A stretch of DNA of 64,000 bases from Zea mays (GCF_902167145.1 NC_050102.1:5084850-5148849), one strand, 5' to 3'; counted from the stretch's first letter, positions 47,286 to 58,883 are shown. Notes: a model not told the origin generated them from the letters alone. Numbers and translations are program-made.

Positions 47286-49916
47286 TTACAGTACCTCAAC
47301 TCTGAGTTCCACCGCTTCCCCATCTCCATGTCCATCTCCATAGGTCACACCAGCGGTTTCTGCTGCCTCTTCGGCGCGCCTGATGCTGTTGCTAGCAGAC
47401 GCGCCATCAGAGGGCTCCAGATCACCCGCAGCAGCTGAGGCTGATGAGCTCTGCAGATGCGCTTGGTGCAGCTGCAGAGCGGTCTCGAGGTGCCACAGGA
47501 CCTGACCGATGGAAGGCCGGTCCCGTCCCTCATCCGCGACGCACTTCTCGGCGACCTCAGCCAACTGCCTGACGGACTCCAGGTCGTAGCCTCCGTCCAG
47601 CCGACGGTCGACCACGGTCTCGAGCAGGCCCCGCCTCTTCCGCTCCAGAGCCCACTCGGGGAGGTTGACCTGGTCCCTCGGCAGGGCCGGGTTGATGACG
47701 GGCCGGGCGCAGAGGACCTCCAGCAGGACGACGCCGAACGAGTACACGTCGGAGCTCTGCGTCAGCTGCTGCCTCATGAAGTACTCCGGGTCCAGGTACC
47801 CGAAGCTGCCCTTCACGGCGGTGCTGACGTGGGTGCGGTCCAGCGGCGGGCCGTGCTTCGAGATGCCGAAGTCCGCCACCTTCGCCACGAGGCTGCCGTC
47901 CAGCAGGATGTTGGTGGTCTTCACGTCCCTGTGGATGACGCCGCCCCGGTCCAGCCCCGTGTGGAGGTAGTGCAGCCCCCGCGCCGCGCCGATGCAGATC
48001 TCCAGCCTCTGCCTCCACGTCAGAGCGGGGAGGTGGTCGCTCTCGCTCTCGCTCCCGTAGAGGTGGCTTCGCAGCGTGCCGTTCGCCATGTGCTCGTAGA
48101 CCAGGATCATCTCGTCCTGCTCGTCGCAGTACCCGATCAGGGAGACGAGGTGCCGGTGCCGCAGCCTCGACAGCATCTCGATCTCCGTCTCGAACTCCTT
48201 CGCCCCCTGCTGAGACTCTGCGTGCCCCCGCTTCACCGCCACCGGAGTGCCCGTGTCCGTCTCGCCCCTGTACACCTTGCCGAAGCCTCCGACTCCGATC
48301 ACCAGGGACTCGTCGAAGTCCATGGTGGCCGCTTTGATCTCCGCGATGCTGAACCGCCGGCCCATCCTGCAGCTGCCAAATGTTCCAGCTGCGCGAAGAC
48401 CGGGGGCCGTCGTCGTAGCCGGAAGGTTGTCGTCCTTCGTCTTCGTCTTCGTTTTCTTATTAGCAGCTGAAGTGTTTGTGTTTTTCTTCCGGTGCAGATA
48501 GAAACAGAGGTAAACAGCAGCAGCGACCGAGACGAAGATCACCACACCCGCAGCAGCGCCGACCAGCACCCACCTGGGGCTCCGCTTTCGTCTGTCGTCC
48601 TCCAGGCCACCACTCACGCCCCCGATCCTAACCGTCGGATGCCCAAGGTTTCCGTTCCGGCTGACCTTGAAGATCTCCATGCCGTTCAGGAGCGCGTCGC
48701 TAGCCGCGGAGCTGGTCGCGGAGGACTCGGAGCCCAGCTGAACCCAGAGCGTGTCGGTCTCCGACGCGGGGGCGGCGTCGTCGTCGTCAAGGAAGTCCTC
48801 GTGGAACGCCTTGTTCTTGCCCCCGGCCTTGGCGACCACGTCGTAGTTCTCCGCGGCGGTCTTGCCGTTGATGTAGATCTTGAACCTGCGCTGCTCCGCG
48901 CTCCCGTACTCCAGCTCGCAGAAGTGCAGCCTGACCAGGTACTCGAAGCCGGGGTCCACGCCGAACCGCCAGGACACGTTGAACTTCCTGTCCACCACGA
49001 AGGTCTCCTCCGTCACCCTGGCCGTCTCGTACAGCCGCAGCGGCGCGGGGACCGAGTCGGCGCCGTCGCGCGACACGTAGCTGATGCTGGACGTGTTCCG
49101 GATGCTGTGAGCGGCGTTCATGGAGAAGATGTAGCGCTCGTCGGAATCCCACCTCCTCCACAGGCGCGGGTCGTCCTCCTTCCTCTCGATCTTGCCGCCT
49201 CCCACGCACACCCTGTACATGGTCTCGACCCCGCTCTCTCCGAGGCTGAAGGGGCCCTTCAGCCCCACCCCGCCCACCTTGTTGACCGAACCGAAGATCG
49301 AGTTGCCGGGGACGGGGACAACCTCCATGGCGTTGACGAAGGCGAACGACCCGGCGTCAGGCGCGAACTCGACCTCCAGCGGCCTCGCGGCGGTGACGTT
49401 GAGGAGGTACTCCTTGACGGCGACATCGCTGGTGGAGTTGGTCCTGGAGTTCCTCCAGTAGATCTCCCCGGCGACGCTGAACCTGGACAGCAGCCTCAGG
49501 CCATTGGCCGTGACGTCGAAGACCGCTTCCTTGGCGGTGGCGTCGCCGCTGAGGTTGCTGCTGAAGAGCCGGCTGAAGTGGAGCCGGAGGAAGTAGCTCC
49601 CGGCGGCGACGCTGAACCTGTAGGCGGACGACGCGTTGAAGACGCGAGCGGTCCTGTAGAGCTCCCCGTACGCGGCGTCCCCTCCTCCTCCTCCTTCGTC
49701 GACAGGTTTTCGAGCTCGGGTGGCAGTGGCTCCTGCCAATGTGACCGTGAAGCCGGCGCCGCCGTCGGGATGGGCGTCCCCGACCCACGTCCTGCCGTCG
49801 ACGTCGGCGCTTGAACCCGAGCCGCAGTTGATGAGAAGTGGCTTGGGTTGCGCCCGGACATTCTCCAGGACCAAGAGGAGCGCCAGGATCAGCAGCAGGT
49901 GGGGAAAAGACCTCAT
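47286..49916 (-). CDS. CrRLK1L receptor-like kinase (malectin-like ectodomain)
   Basis: A single exon of 876 residues, as usual for this intron-poor family (FERONIA, THESEUS1, HERK1), plasma-membrane kinases that monitor cell walls and RALF peptides during growth and fertilisation. I chose the ATG at 49916 because it starts a clean signal peptide (MRSFPHLLLILALLLVLENV); an upstream in-frame ATG at 50084 would bury it. Two malectin-like domains cover about 28-205 and 220-415. One membrane segment lies at 449-473. The kinase domain has the glycine loop GVGGFGKVYR 541-550, lysine 562, HRD 662-664, DFG 682-684 and the CrRLK1L-typical activation segment HVSTAVKGSFGYLDPEYF. All catalytic residues are present, so it should be active. 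It resembles HERK1/At5g24010-like members more than FERONIA, but I cannot fix the orthologue. Confidence 0.93.
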   Translation of the reverse strand: MRSFPHLLLILALLLVLENVRAQPKPLLINCGSGSSADVDGRTWVGDAHPDGGAGFTVTLAGATATRARKPVDEGGGGGDAAYGELYRTARVFNASSAYRFSVAAGSYFLRLHFSRLFSSNLSGDATAKEAVFDVTANGLRLLSRFSVAGEIYWRNSRTNSTSDVAVKEYLLNVTAARPLEVEFAPDAGSFAFVNAMEVVPVPGNSIFGSVNKVGGVGLKGPFSLGESGVETMYRVCVGGGKIERKEDDPRLWRRWDSDERYIFSMNAAHSIRNTSSISYVSRDGADSVPAPLRLYETARVTEETFVVDRKFNVSWRFGVDPGFEYLVRLHFCELEYGSAEQRRFKIYINGKTAAENYDVVAKAGGKNKAFHEDFLDDDDAAPASETDTLWVQLGSESSATSSAASDALLNGMEIFKVSRNGNLGHPTVRIGGVSGGLEDDRRKRSPRWVLVGAAAGVVIFVSVAAAVYLCFYLHRKKNTNTSAANKKTKTKTKDDNLPATTTAPGLRAAGTFGSCRMGRRFSIAEIKAATMDFDESLVIGVGGFGKVYRGETDTGTPVAVKRGHAESQQGAKEFETEIEMLSRLRHRHLVSLIGYCDEQDEMILVYEHMANGTLRSHLYGSESESDHLPALTWRQRLEICIGAARGLHYLHTGLDRGGVIHRDVKTTNILLDGSLVAKVADFGISKHGPPLDRTHVSTAVKGSFGYLDPEYFMRQQLTQSSDVYSFGVVLLEVLCARPVINPALPRDQVNLPEWALERKRRGLLETVVDRRLDGGYDLESVRQLAEVAEKCVADEGRDRPSIGQVLWHLETALQLHQAHLQSSSASAAAGDLEPSDGASASNSIRRAEEAAETAGVTYGDGHGDGEAVELRVEVL

Positions 49917-50835
49917 CTTAATTAATTTCCCTTGGAGCCGCATGCAGTCTCGACTCTTGAGCGAGTAGTGTAGAATCCCAGTAGAATCGACCGCCGTAGG
50001 CTGCAGCCTGCCTGTGAGTGAGAGTAATCGGATCAGCATTGAGGGGAAAGCGATTCGGGAAGAAATGGGAAGCAGCGCATTCACTGAGGAGCAAGAACGA
50101 ACAAGAACAGGACTCGTCGAAGAGGCGGAAAATGAAGCAGAGAAGAAAATCCTCAGGAAGGATGGAATAGGGGGAGAGTGAAGAAGAAAGAGGGGATTTT
50201 TTTTTGGAGCCTCGTTTCACTGACCTGATGACTGAGAGATTCCGGCGGACACGCTCTCGATTCGGCCCCGCCAGAAGAAGAAGAAGCAGCAGCAGGCAGG
50301 CAGAACCGAGAAGGAACCACGGAAGGATCGCCGCCACCTAAACGGCGGCTCTCTGGCAAGTAAGCTTCGGAGTCGTCCGTTCAGACTTGCCGCGGATCGA
50401 GATGGACGGACCTCTCCGACTCCGAGGAGGAAGACGAGGAAGGGAAGGATATAGCGGTGGCTAATAATTAATAGCGAACGAATAAGAATAATTCAGGAGG
50501 AGGCAGGCAGGCAGCACCTACAGTGCGGTGGTGGAGCAGCAAGCAAGGCGGGAGCGGGACACGGACAGGGAGATATCCGCAGGCAGCGCACGCGGCGGAT
50601 CGAGAATTTGGAGATGGCGATTCCGCTGAACCGGGTTCGCACATGAGGTGTTGCTGGCTGGATGGACGACGGAACCATGGACGGGACGGTGGGAACTGGG
50701 ATTCCAGCCAATGCCTCGTGGTCGTCGTCGTCGTCGTCGTCATTTCTAGCTAGCCGCCGAGAGGCAGTACTGTTTGGTTGCAGGCTGTTAGTTCGATTGA
50801 TGAAAAAGGTGGAGCTGGAAAGCGTGGCCGCGGGG
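49917..50835. other. Leader and promoter region of the receptor kinase gene
   Basis: Contains the 5' untranslated region on the minus strand; the frame reaching back to 50337 has no domain. A (CGT)n run lies at about 50718-50740. Confidence 0.5.
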
Positions 50836-51950
50836 GAGCACATGCCGCTGTCTCAGGGTGAGGGAGGGGGCCCCGCACGCAGCGGCGCCTTCCTCCGAAC
50901 GTTGACGGCGGTAGCCGCTAGGGTCCGCTTTCCCATTTGGGGCCTGGGGGGCGAAGAAATAGAATGGTTTGGAAACAACAGGCTAGGTTATTTATTTATT
51001 TATTTGCGTTTTTCTGTTTTGTGTTATTGACACATTTAAAATATTCGGCATAAAATTTGTGCAACACAGCCACAAGAGCGCGTTTGGATGAGATACGGAT
51101 ATTCGAAATCTGAATTTTATGCATCGTGTAGTGTTTTTGCATCTTGTGCCACTGTTGGAACGAGTTTAGGCTGGTTCTACTGCACATGTTACTCTGGGTG
51201 ATCATCGTCACGACGTCACCAAGACGAACTAGTGATTGTACGGGATCGTTGATCAGCTTAAGCCCACCAAGAACATATGCTCTGTATAGATTGTGCTTAT
51301 TAGTGGCGCTAGGGATCTATTGGCTGCATGTTTGCTAAGGCTCACTCCAACGGAGCAGCCATCCGGCCAGACAAATCTAAAATAGCTGCCCTGAAACTGG
51401 GGTAGCAGTGCAATCCTTCTTCCAACGGAGCAGCTAAATGGACCAGGCAAAATGGAAGGCAGCGGAGAGAAAAGCCATATTATCTGGTACTGTGATCGAC
51501 AACTAAATTCTTCATTCTTGACTGACCACTACGCTCCGGCATCTACTCCATTGCAGCTGAACGTATGGATGACTGTGCTGTCGGGAAGATCTAGCGTATG
51601 TCTGGGCAGGTGAGCACATGCCGCTGTCTCAGGGTGAGGGAGGGGGCCCCGCACGCAGCGGCGCCTTCCTCCGAACGTTGACGGCGGTAGCCGCTAGGGT
51701 CCGCTAGCTTTCCCATTTGGGGCCTGGGGGGCGAAGAAATAGAATGGTTTGGAAACAACATGCTAGGTTTTTTTTTGCGTTTTTTGTTTTGTTTTGTGTT
51801 TTTGACACATTTAAAATATGCAGCATACAATTTGTGCAACACAGCAACAAGAACGCGTTTGGATGAGATACGGATATTCGAAATATTTGTTTTTTTTATA
51901 GATTGTACTTATTAGTGGCGCTATAGGGATCTATTGGCGGCATGTTTGCT
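50836..51950. repeat. Segmental tandem duplication, 776-bp period
   Basis: 50836-51107 and 51612-51883 are near-identical, starting GAGCACATGCCGCTGTCTCA and ending GATACGGATATTCGAAAT. Both are followed by the TATAGATTGT segment with CTTATTAGTGGCGCTA (51283-51336, 51895-51950), but the second copy lacks about 170 bp between those parts. So a unit of about 500 bp was duplicated and one copy then shortened. No coding gene is in it. Confidence 0.88.
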
Positions 51951-52336
51951 TCTTACTCAACCTAGATATCTCTGAGCAATGACGCTATGTCAAAGAACTC
52001 GATTGAAGTTTATGAGGTGATCGTCCAGATCGAGGACACAGAGGTGCTTGCTGAGAGCGCGTCCCGTGATCTAGCCGGCTCATGCATGATCGATCAAGCG
52101 CTCGTGTGTCAGTGTCGGACTCGGAGCCAAGCTTGCGAGGTTGTAGTATTGTATATCGTCGACAGGGAGGGAGGGACGAAACTGAAAGAAGATTTGGTAG
52201 GGGAGATGCACCTGCTGCACGACTGCATGCACCTGTGTCACCAGCACACTCAGCGTGTACGGATCGGAGGTCCAGCTAGAAATTGGTTGCGTGACGTGAC
52301 GAGCGGAATCCTTGGGCCATCAATAATAGCAGCGGA
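51951..52336. other. Spacer before the hAT-like element
   Basis: Non-coding by inspection; an open frame at 51987-52535 runs into the transposon and has no recognisable domain. It ends in the target duplication GCAGCGGA at 52329-52336. Confidence 0.5.
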
Positions 52337-53033
52337 TAGGACTGGGCACTTTTATACCGACCACCGAAAACCGAACCGAACCGAGCCGAAATCGAACCGA
52401 AGCGTCGGTTTTTCGGTTTCTCGGTGCGGTATCGGTTGTCATTTTTTGTACGCTGAAATTCTAAACTCGGCTTCGGTTTACATGTTCAAGACACCGAAGT
52501 ACCGAACACCGAAGCAAACACTTCATTCCATGTGACACTGTACGCTGGCCAATCAGCCCATGAATGTCACCTACACGCTCAGCACAAAATCCTTATAGCA
52601 ATTCTTAAATCTTGAGCCCAACAACCCCCACAACACTACAGCAGCCCATTAAGGCCATCTCCTTCTCCACACGCACAGCCCTACCTGTGCAACTGTGCCA
52701 TCGTCCGCCGCCATGGCACCATTGCCACCACGTCCCGTCGTTGCGCATGGACGTCGAGGCGCTCCCAGCCTCCCGCGGCCACAGTGCGTCGTCGCCTGCG
52801 CGACCACGTCCTGGGTCTCAGCGCGGCGTTGTCTTCCTGTGTAGGTCATGACATTGGTCCTGCTTCTAGTAATTCGGTAGAAACCGAAAACCGAACCGAA
52901 TCAACTCACGCCAAAATCACCGGTTTCTCTTATTTCTTTGCACCGATCGGTTTGTGCTACTTTCAAAACCGAACTTCACTCTCACCGTATAAACCGAACC
53001 GAACAGTCGGTTTAAACCGATTGCCCACCCCTA
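52337..53033. mobile_element. Non-autonomous hAT-like transposon with CCGAACCGAA repeats
   Basis: 697 bp. GCAGCGGA lies on both sides (52329-52336 and 53034-53041), a perfect 8-bp target duplication as made by hAT transposases. The ends TAGGACTGGGCA and TGCCCACCCCTA are imperfect inverted repeats. Subterminal CCGAACCGAA and TCGGTTT motifs crowd both ends (52367-52440, 52870-53020). No transposase is encoded; short frames inside have no domain. Confidence 0.88.
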
Positions 53034-54529
53034 GCAGCGGAGCATGGGCAACGCGCCGCGACAAGCGATCTGGGAGGAGAGAAAACACGGGTACGGTCGT
53101 CCATGCCATGCACGCATCGCATGCATGTGGCTCGTATACATAATACATGCATGTGCGCGCGCGTGCCTCGTGGTTGAAGTGGAACTGCTGTTGCTTGGGC
53201 TGGGGTTGCGTGGTTTTGTTTGGAGAGAGCACTGGTACGGTATATAGATTAGCGGGAGAAGGAAGGGTTGTGGACTTGTGGCTGTGGGTTCAATTTCCAT
53301 CGCCCGCATAGTTACGAATTTTTACGCGACAAATACCACAACTTGTGACTTTGATGGAGGCAGGTAGGGCCTTCCCTAATTAAAATATTTTTTTGTTATT
53401 TTTAAAACATATTTTATGTTTTCTGGAAAAGATTTTAGTTGGCGGTTCTCAGTTACCCGTCTATATAAATAATTTTTTTTACCGACCCTTAGCACTAGCG
53501 GTTCTGAAAAACCCTAGTGCAAATGGATTCACAACCGCCTATATAGCTTCTCTGTACTAGTGTGAGCAAAAGGACCGAGAAAAAGACTATCGACGAGCTG
53601 CAACCGCAGAGACACTCTCCAAGACTTCATCGCCCACACCCAAACAGGTGCCATAGATGCATATGATATTTTTAGAGGCCTGCTGTCCCAATATTTCGTG
53701 CACACAGATAATTAGGACGGGAAAGCTCCGTCACTTAGATGCAATTCGATAGAGAAGAGAGGTGTGTGTGTTTTTTGTTCGTTTGTTCATGTAAGATGTT
53801 CCTATAAAGGAAGGGTGTAATAGTAGGAGTTGTAGATAAAGGTGGATAATAACAAGGGTGCCCGACACAGACACGTAGTCTACCTATTTAAGGTAAGTCA
53901 ACAAACGGTTAAAATCTCATACGAAATTGAAAAGGGTTGACATGCTCTAGTGGAGGGGGGTGGATTGGAATTCTCTGTTTTTTGTGCAGATTAATCCTAA
54001 ACAAAAGTCTGATCTAGCGTTGGGTAAAGCGGTGTCTCAAGTTTTGGTCAAATGGTCGGTATGTGATCATTCTCTAGCAACATGGGAGGATGAAGTACCG
54101 GTGAAACAACACTTTTCTTTTGCACCAACTAGGGTTTAGGGACAAGCTCGAGGAGGGGAATATGTCAGCAACTTGTCAAGACAGAATGCACTACATAAGG
54201 ACCGTGCCGATTCGACTACAGGAACCAGCCGACTGATAGAGCTAAGAAGGCGAATCCCAATTATGGTGGAGCCAACTGGCTGTAATATATTCCAATTCGT
54301 TTTGGTTTTCCAGTAGCAAGTATAAAAGACGAACTGTTGTCATTTTGAAATTTGGCTTTTGGATGATGAACTTGGAACAGAAAGTAAGAAACCCGAACCA
54401 CCCTACCAATTCTGAGTGTTCTTCCGTATTGTTCGTGGTGAGTCTCACACACTGGTTGTCTGGTTGATGCTTCTTGGATGGAATGGAACTTGACGACTTG
54501 ACGTATCTATCCTACATGTGGTTCAGAAT
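53034..54529. other. Spacer between the hAT-like element and the reductase gene
   Basis: No gene is visible. The short minus-strand frames at 54242-54452 are in probable 3' flank of the reductase gene and show no domain. The stretch near 53940-54130 (GGATTGGAATTCTCTG, AAATGGTCGG) resembles decayed Gypsy polymerase DNA, but too weakly to call. Confidence 0.45.
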
Positions 54530-55568
54530 TCACAGCGACACGGGGCTGAGCAGCGGCCTGCCGGCGAAGAAGGCGTCGAGGTTTCCCGCGACGACATCCA
54601 GCAACCCGCGCATGGACTCCGGCGTGAGCACGGCCCTGTGGGGCGACAGCACGACGTTGTCCATGGCGAGGAGCTCCGCGGGCACGTCGGGCTCGTCCTC
54701 GAACACGTCCAGCCCCGCGCCGCCGATGACGCCCTCCCGCAGGCACCGCACCAGCTCCGGCTCGTCGACCAGGCCGCCGCGGCCGACGTTGACCAGCACG
54801 CCGCCCTGTCCCAGCGCCTCCAGCACCTCGCGGCCCACCACGCGCCGCGTCTCCTCCGTGAGCGCGCACGACAGCACCAGCACGTCGCTGGCCAAGGCCA
54901 GGGCGCGCGCCGTGGGGAAGAAGGCGTAGGGGCACGAGCACGACGGCTTCGGCGCGCGGGAGTGGTAGGCGACGCGGCACCCCATGGCGGCCAGGCGCCG
55001 CGCCACCAGCGAGCCGATGCTGCCGAGCCCCACGATCCCCACCCGCTTGCCGCTCACCTGCAAATTAATTCAACCGAGAGTCCGAGACATGTCGAATTCT
55101 GTTCTTCTGTTTGTTTGTTTTTTTTGGGTGGCAATTCTCAGTATGCTGCTATACCTTGGTGGTGAGCGGGTACTCGCCATCGGTAGCCCACCCGCCGCGC
55201 CGGAGATGCGCCTCGGCGGCGGCGACCCTGCGCAGCACGGCGACGACGAGGCCGACGGCGTAGTCGGCGGAGTCGACGGAGAAGGCCGCGCCGGCGTTGG
55301 TGACGGCGAGCCCGCGGCGGCGGCAGGCACGGAGGTCCACGTGGTCCAGCCCGACGGAGGTCGCGGCCACGAGCTCCAGCGCCGGGAGCCGGTCGACGAG
55401 CTCGGCTGTCACGGCCACGAGCCCCGGCACGAGCAGGACCCGGGCCTCCGCCGCCGTGGCCGCGTCGGCGTCCCCGGCCAGGACGAGGCGGTACCGGCCC
55501 TCCAGCGCCGCCGCGAAGTTCGGGAACAGCGGCTTCGCCAGCAGCACGAGCGGCGGCGGCGGCGGCAT
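54530..55568 (-). CDS. HPR3: Glyoxylate/hydroxypyruvate reductase HPR3-like
   Basis: Two exons, 55568-55155 and 55057-54530, join in phase to 313 residues, the family's usual length. The protein is a D-isomer-specific 2-hydroxyacid dehydrogenase that reduces hydroxypyruvate, glyoxylate or related keto acids with NADPH. HPR3 is a back-up photorespiratory enzyme, and relatives act on hydroxyphenylpyruvate. The Rossmann motif GLGSIG is at 148-153. The catalytic residues are R231 (VNVGRGGLVDE), E260 (FEDEP) and H278 (LSPHRA). SVGLDHVDLRACRRRG marks the substrate-domain region and fits HPR3 better than HPR2. The start MPPPPPLVLLAKPLFP is the first ATG that precedes conserved sequence; longer upstream frames are untranslated leader. 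All catalytic residues are intact. Coding GC is very high, which explains the long antisense frames over it. Confidence 0.92.
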
Positions 55569-56040
55569 CCTCTTGGATCTTGTGTGCCGCTTGGGTTGGG
55601 TCGTCCTCCTGTACGCCAGGATTTGCCGATTTGGTGGGCAGGCGAGCTGTTGGTAACAATTATAATATTGGTGATGATGATGATTTGAGGGACCGACCGT
55701 AAACTTATAAAAATATTTTACTGAAGCATCATTCGACCGTCTGCAGATCATGTCACGTTGATTGATCGGATCAGATGAGATCAGCTGCAAGTGCAACGCT
55801 CCTGTGCACGACCATTTTTTTTAGGTGTCGGTGCTGTGTTGGCCCCTGGCAGCATGGCACTATGCCAGCGTCGCTGCGACGAACCATTTAACTGCACGGC
55901 TTCGTCTGGGCTTCGAAAAGATAGACAACCCACATGCAAATCGCAGCCCAATTAAAGCCCTAGTTCGAGAGTGAAAACGGGCCCAGCTTAAGGGGGAGGC
56001 GAGAAACTTTATGCGATCCAGGATGCAACAAATTAACGGT
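55569..56040. other. Promoter-side flank of the HPR3-like gene
   Basis: GC-rich leader near the start codon, then mixed DNA. No second gene is visible. Confidence 0.5.
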
Positions 56041-56435
56041 GTTTGAAAATGAAAATAACATGATGTTGCCTATATGTTGGAATGACATAATGTTGTCTAC
56101 AATGACTAAACCAAAATAGAAAATGTCTGGAAAAAAACACGAAGAACGACTGAAAACAAGAATTAATTAATATTTCTTGAAATTACTTAATATTTTCTGG
56201 GATGACTGAACCAATAACATAAGAAATATATGAGAAAACCCAGAAAAATGGCTTAAACAATAATAACTTAATGTTTTGTAAAATGACTTAATATTATCTG
56301 GAATGACTGAATAATAACATAAGAAATGTTTGAGAAAACCCACAAAAATGACCGGAAACTATAAATAACCTAATGTTTTCTAAAAAATGACTTAATATTG
56401 ACTAGAATGACTTAATGTTGATTGTAATGACTTAA
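56041..56435. repeat. Diverged tandem repeat, about 100-bp unit
   Basis: Three to four units share TGACTTAATATT, TGACTGAA, AACATAAGAAAT and GAGAAAACCCA in the same order, with many substitutions and indels. It is AT-rich and non-coding, and has no clear tie to a transposon end. Confidence 0.7.
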
Positions 56436-56878
56436 TGTGGCAGGGGGGCGGAGCCGTGTAGGGCGCGGGCCACGAGGAGCGGAGCCGTGGCGGGGTGCAA
56501 GCCGTGCAAGGCAGTCGGTCGGGGCCAAAGCTGCACGGAGCACGAGCTGCGCGGGAGGGGCACGCGATCGAGCGGGCAAGGCGCGCACGCCATTTGGTCC
56601 AGGTGGTCCATCAACCTAGGTGATTAATAAAGTACTAGGTGAGTGCCCATGCGTTGCAACGGGAACATATAATAATATAATAATTTATATACAAAATGTG
56701 TCTTATATTGTTATAAGAAAATGTTTCATAATCCATTTGTAATCCTAGCCATACATAATTTTTGTTATTTAAATTTAGCTGTTTTACTACTACATTGCAA
56801 CCATCGGTATCATGCAGACTTCGATATATGCCACGATTTGCATGGTCTCATCATTGAAGAGCACGTGCCACACCTGCC
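56436..56878. other. Spacer before the second hAT-like element
   Basis: A GC-rich block (56436-56610) is followed by AT-rich DNA containing AGGTGAGTGCCCATGCGTTG, a motif I remember from grass repeats but cannot assign. No gene. Confidence 0.4.
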
Positions 56879-58124
56879 TAGGGATGAAAACGGGACGGAT
56901 ACAGCCGGATACAGGGTCATCCCATATCCTACCCTAATGTATTTCTCTTGGATACGGGACCGGATACGGGTAGTTAAGATTCGGGACGGATACATGACAG
57001 GACCGGGTAATAATCCGGACTGGTAAGAAACGGATAACGGACACTACTCAGGTAGGTACCGGATAATTGTCGGATAGTTCGTCCGATGATATTAATTGTT
57101 CAACCATCCAACAAACACATAAGTTAAGCAATACATAATCATGTATGTGATGGATCAAATGTAAGAAAGGAAACCGATAAAATTGACATCATAAAGTTCA
57201 AAGTTACTTATCATAAGGACATTGTAGAACCAACACCGCAATATTTAAAATTCATAAAATATTCTAATTTCACTCAAAATTTGCAAATAAGTTACAAAAA
57301 CTAATAAACAATTTATACAAAGATAACTCAAGTCCTCATGAAAATGATAAAGTAAAGTACTGATTATGTTGAAACTTGGATATTTACACTGATTTCACAT
57401 GTAACTCATACAAATAAGTGAAAGTGAAATAGAATAAACGCGGGCATCTTATAGATCTTATGATCCAAACATTTTTATTGTTATATATGGACATATGTTG
57501 TGTCTCCGTAAAATTTCACGATTTTTTGAGGCTATTTATGTATTATTAATTTCTTGTCATAGAAAATCATCAAAATACAATTAAATCCTTAAAATATTGT
57601 AGTATCGACCGAAAATACAAATAAGTTATCAATACTAATAAATAGTCAATAAAAAGATAACCTTAAGTTCCCATGTGGAGATAACTTTAAGCCCACACAT
57701 AAAAATGGTAAAGTCTATTAATTTGATATAAATTTGGACATTATTTCAATGATTTTGGTCTAAAGATATGTTTAAACAAAAAATTGATGTATTACAAACT
57801 TATAGATCTCTTCAAGCTCTACAATTTTCGTATAAACTTTATCTTCATCTGATTTCATATGTAAAAATTATGGTTTTATAACTATATTATGCAGAAAAAG
57901 GAAAAATGGGTACCCGAATTCCGGGTACCCGTATCTGACCCGAATATCCGGGTATTTTCGGGTAATTTTTGCTCCGTATCCGACCCGAATCCGAAGCTAT
58001 AGTATCCGGGTATTATCCGTATCCGTCTCGAATATAAAATTACCCGAATCCGTATCCGAAAAACGGGTATTAGCACTACCTGTATCCGGTACTCGACGGG
58101 TATACCCGACCCGTTTCACCCCTA
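56879..58124. mobile_element. Non-autonomous hAT-like transposon with CCGTATCC repeats
   Basis: About 1.25 kb. Ends TAGGGATGAAAACGGG and CCCGTTTCACCCCTA are inverted repeats with few mismatches. Flanks CACCTGCC (56871-56878) and CACCTACC (58126-58133) form an 8-bp target duplication with one mismatch, if one extra base at the right border is allowed. Subterminal GGATACGG / CCGTATCC motifs crowd both ends. The AT-rich middle has no transposase frame. Confidence 0.8.
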
Positions 58125-58229
58125 ACACCTACCAGTAGAAGTTCCCTCGTACATTGTCAGTCATCAGGTACACGCCACTATATATGCTTGCTTAAACAAA
58201 AAAGCAAGTGTATGTGTTTGCGAAGAGAA
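58125..58229. other. Short spacer
   Basis: Nothing recognisable beyond the target duplication of the preceding transposon. Confidence 0.4.
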
Positions 58230-58883
58230 TTAAAGGCAGGCCGACACAAAAAGCCACCCCGACGATGGCGAGTGGTCATTGCTATCGGTCCTCCTCTGCG
58301 TCACCTCTAGCGCCAAGATGATGTCATAGTCCTTGATATAGTAGTCGTCGAACACACACGACATGGTGAGTACCGATGATTCTTGGTTGGGCTGCCAAAC
58401 GAAGTACACCCCGATCTCATCAGCGAGGTAGTACACCTAGTCGTTGCACCACCGGATGTGCTACTCCTCTACATACATCTTATTCGAGAACACTCACACA
58501 ACGTCAGCAACAGCCGTCGTCCCAGCGCACAAGGATTCATGGCCGGTCAGTAGTGACTTACGTGGCAGGTTGAGCTTCAGGTGATGATGAGCTGGATGGT
58601 GTGACGGCGCCGTTGTCGGATGCGGTGCCTAGAACAACCCAAGAGTTGTCAGCGTTGGTGACGACTATGAGGTCCCCTTGTTTGAGATGGACAGCGTGGT
58701 GCAGCCGCTCTGGACCGTGTCTAAGCGGCGGCTGCGGCGGAGCTTGCCGAACACAGTGACGCATGCGGCCACGTAGTACTGCTTCCAGACGTCGAACTGG
58801 CAGTCACCAAGCTTCTTCTCGTCGTCGATGAGCGACGCCAACGCAAGCGCCTCCTGCCAGTGGTGTTTGTTCGGGATTTCCAA
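58230..58883 (-). pseudogene. Unrecognised gene fragment
   Basis: On the minus strand, pieces in different frames look like conserved protein: KKLGDCQFDVWKQYYVAACV and FGKLRRSRRLDTVQ in one frame (58883-58665), then HLKQGDLIVVTNADNSWVVL in another (58764-58558), ending before a CACGTAAGT donor-like site. I do not recognise the family. The frame switch near 58700 and the lack of flanking exons suggest a decayed or captured gene piece, but a real gene with unusual splicing is possible. Confidence 0.35.

Noticed and set aside
48492..49814. 440-codon plus-strand frame over the receptor kinase
   Set aside because: It is antisense to the malectin-like region, with no domain of its own.
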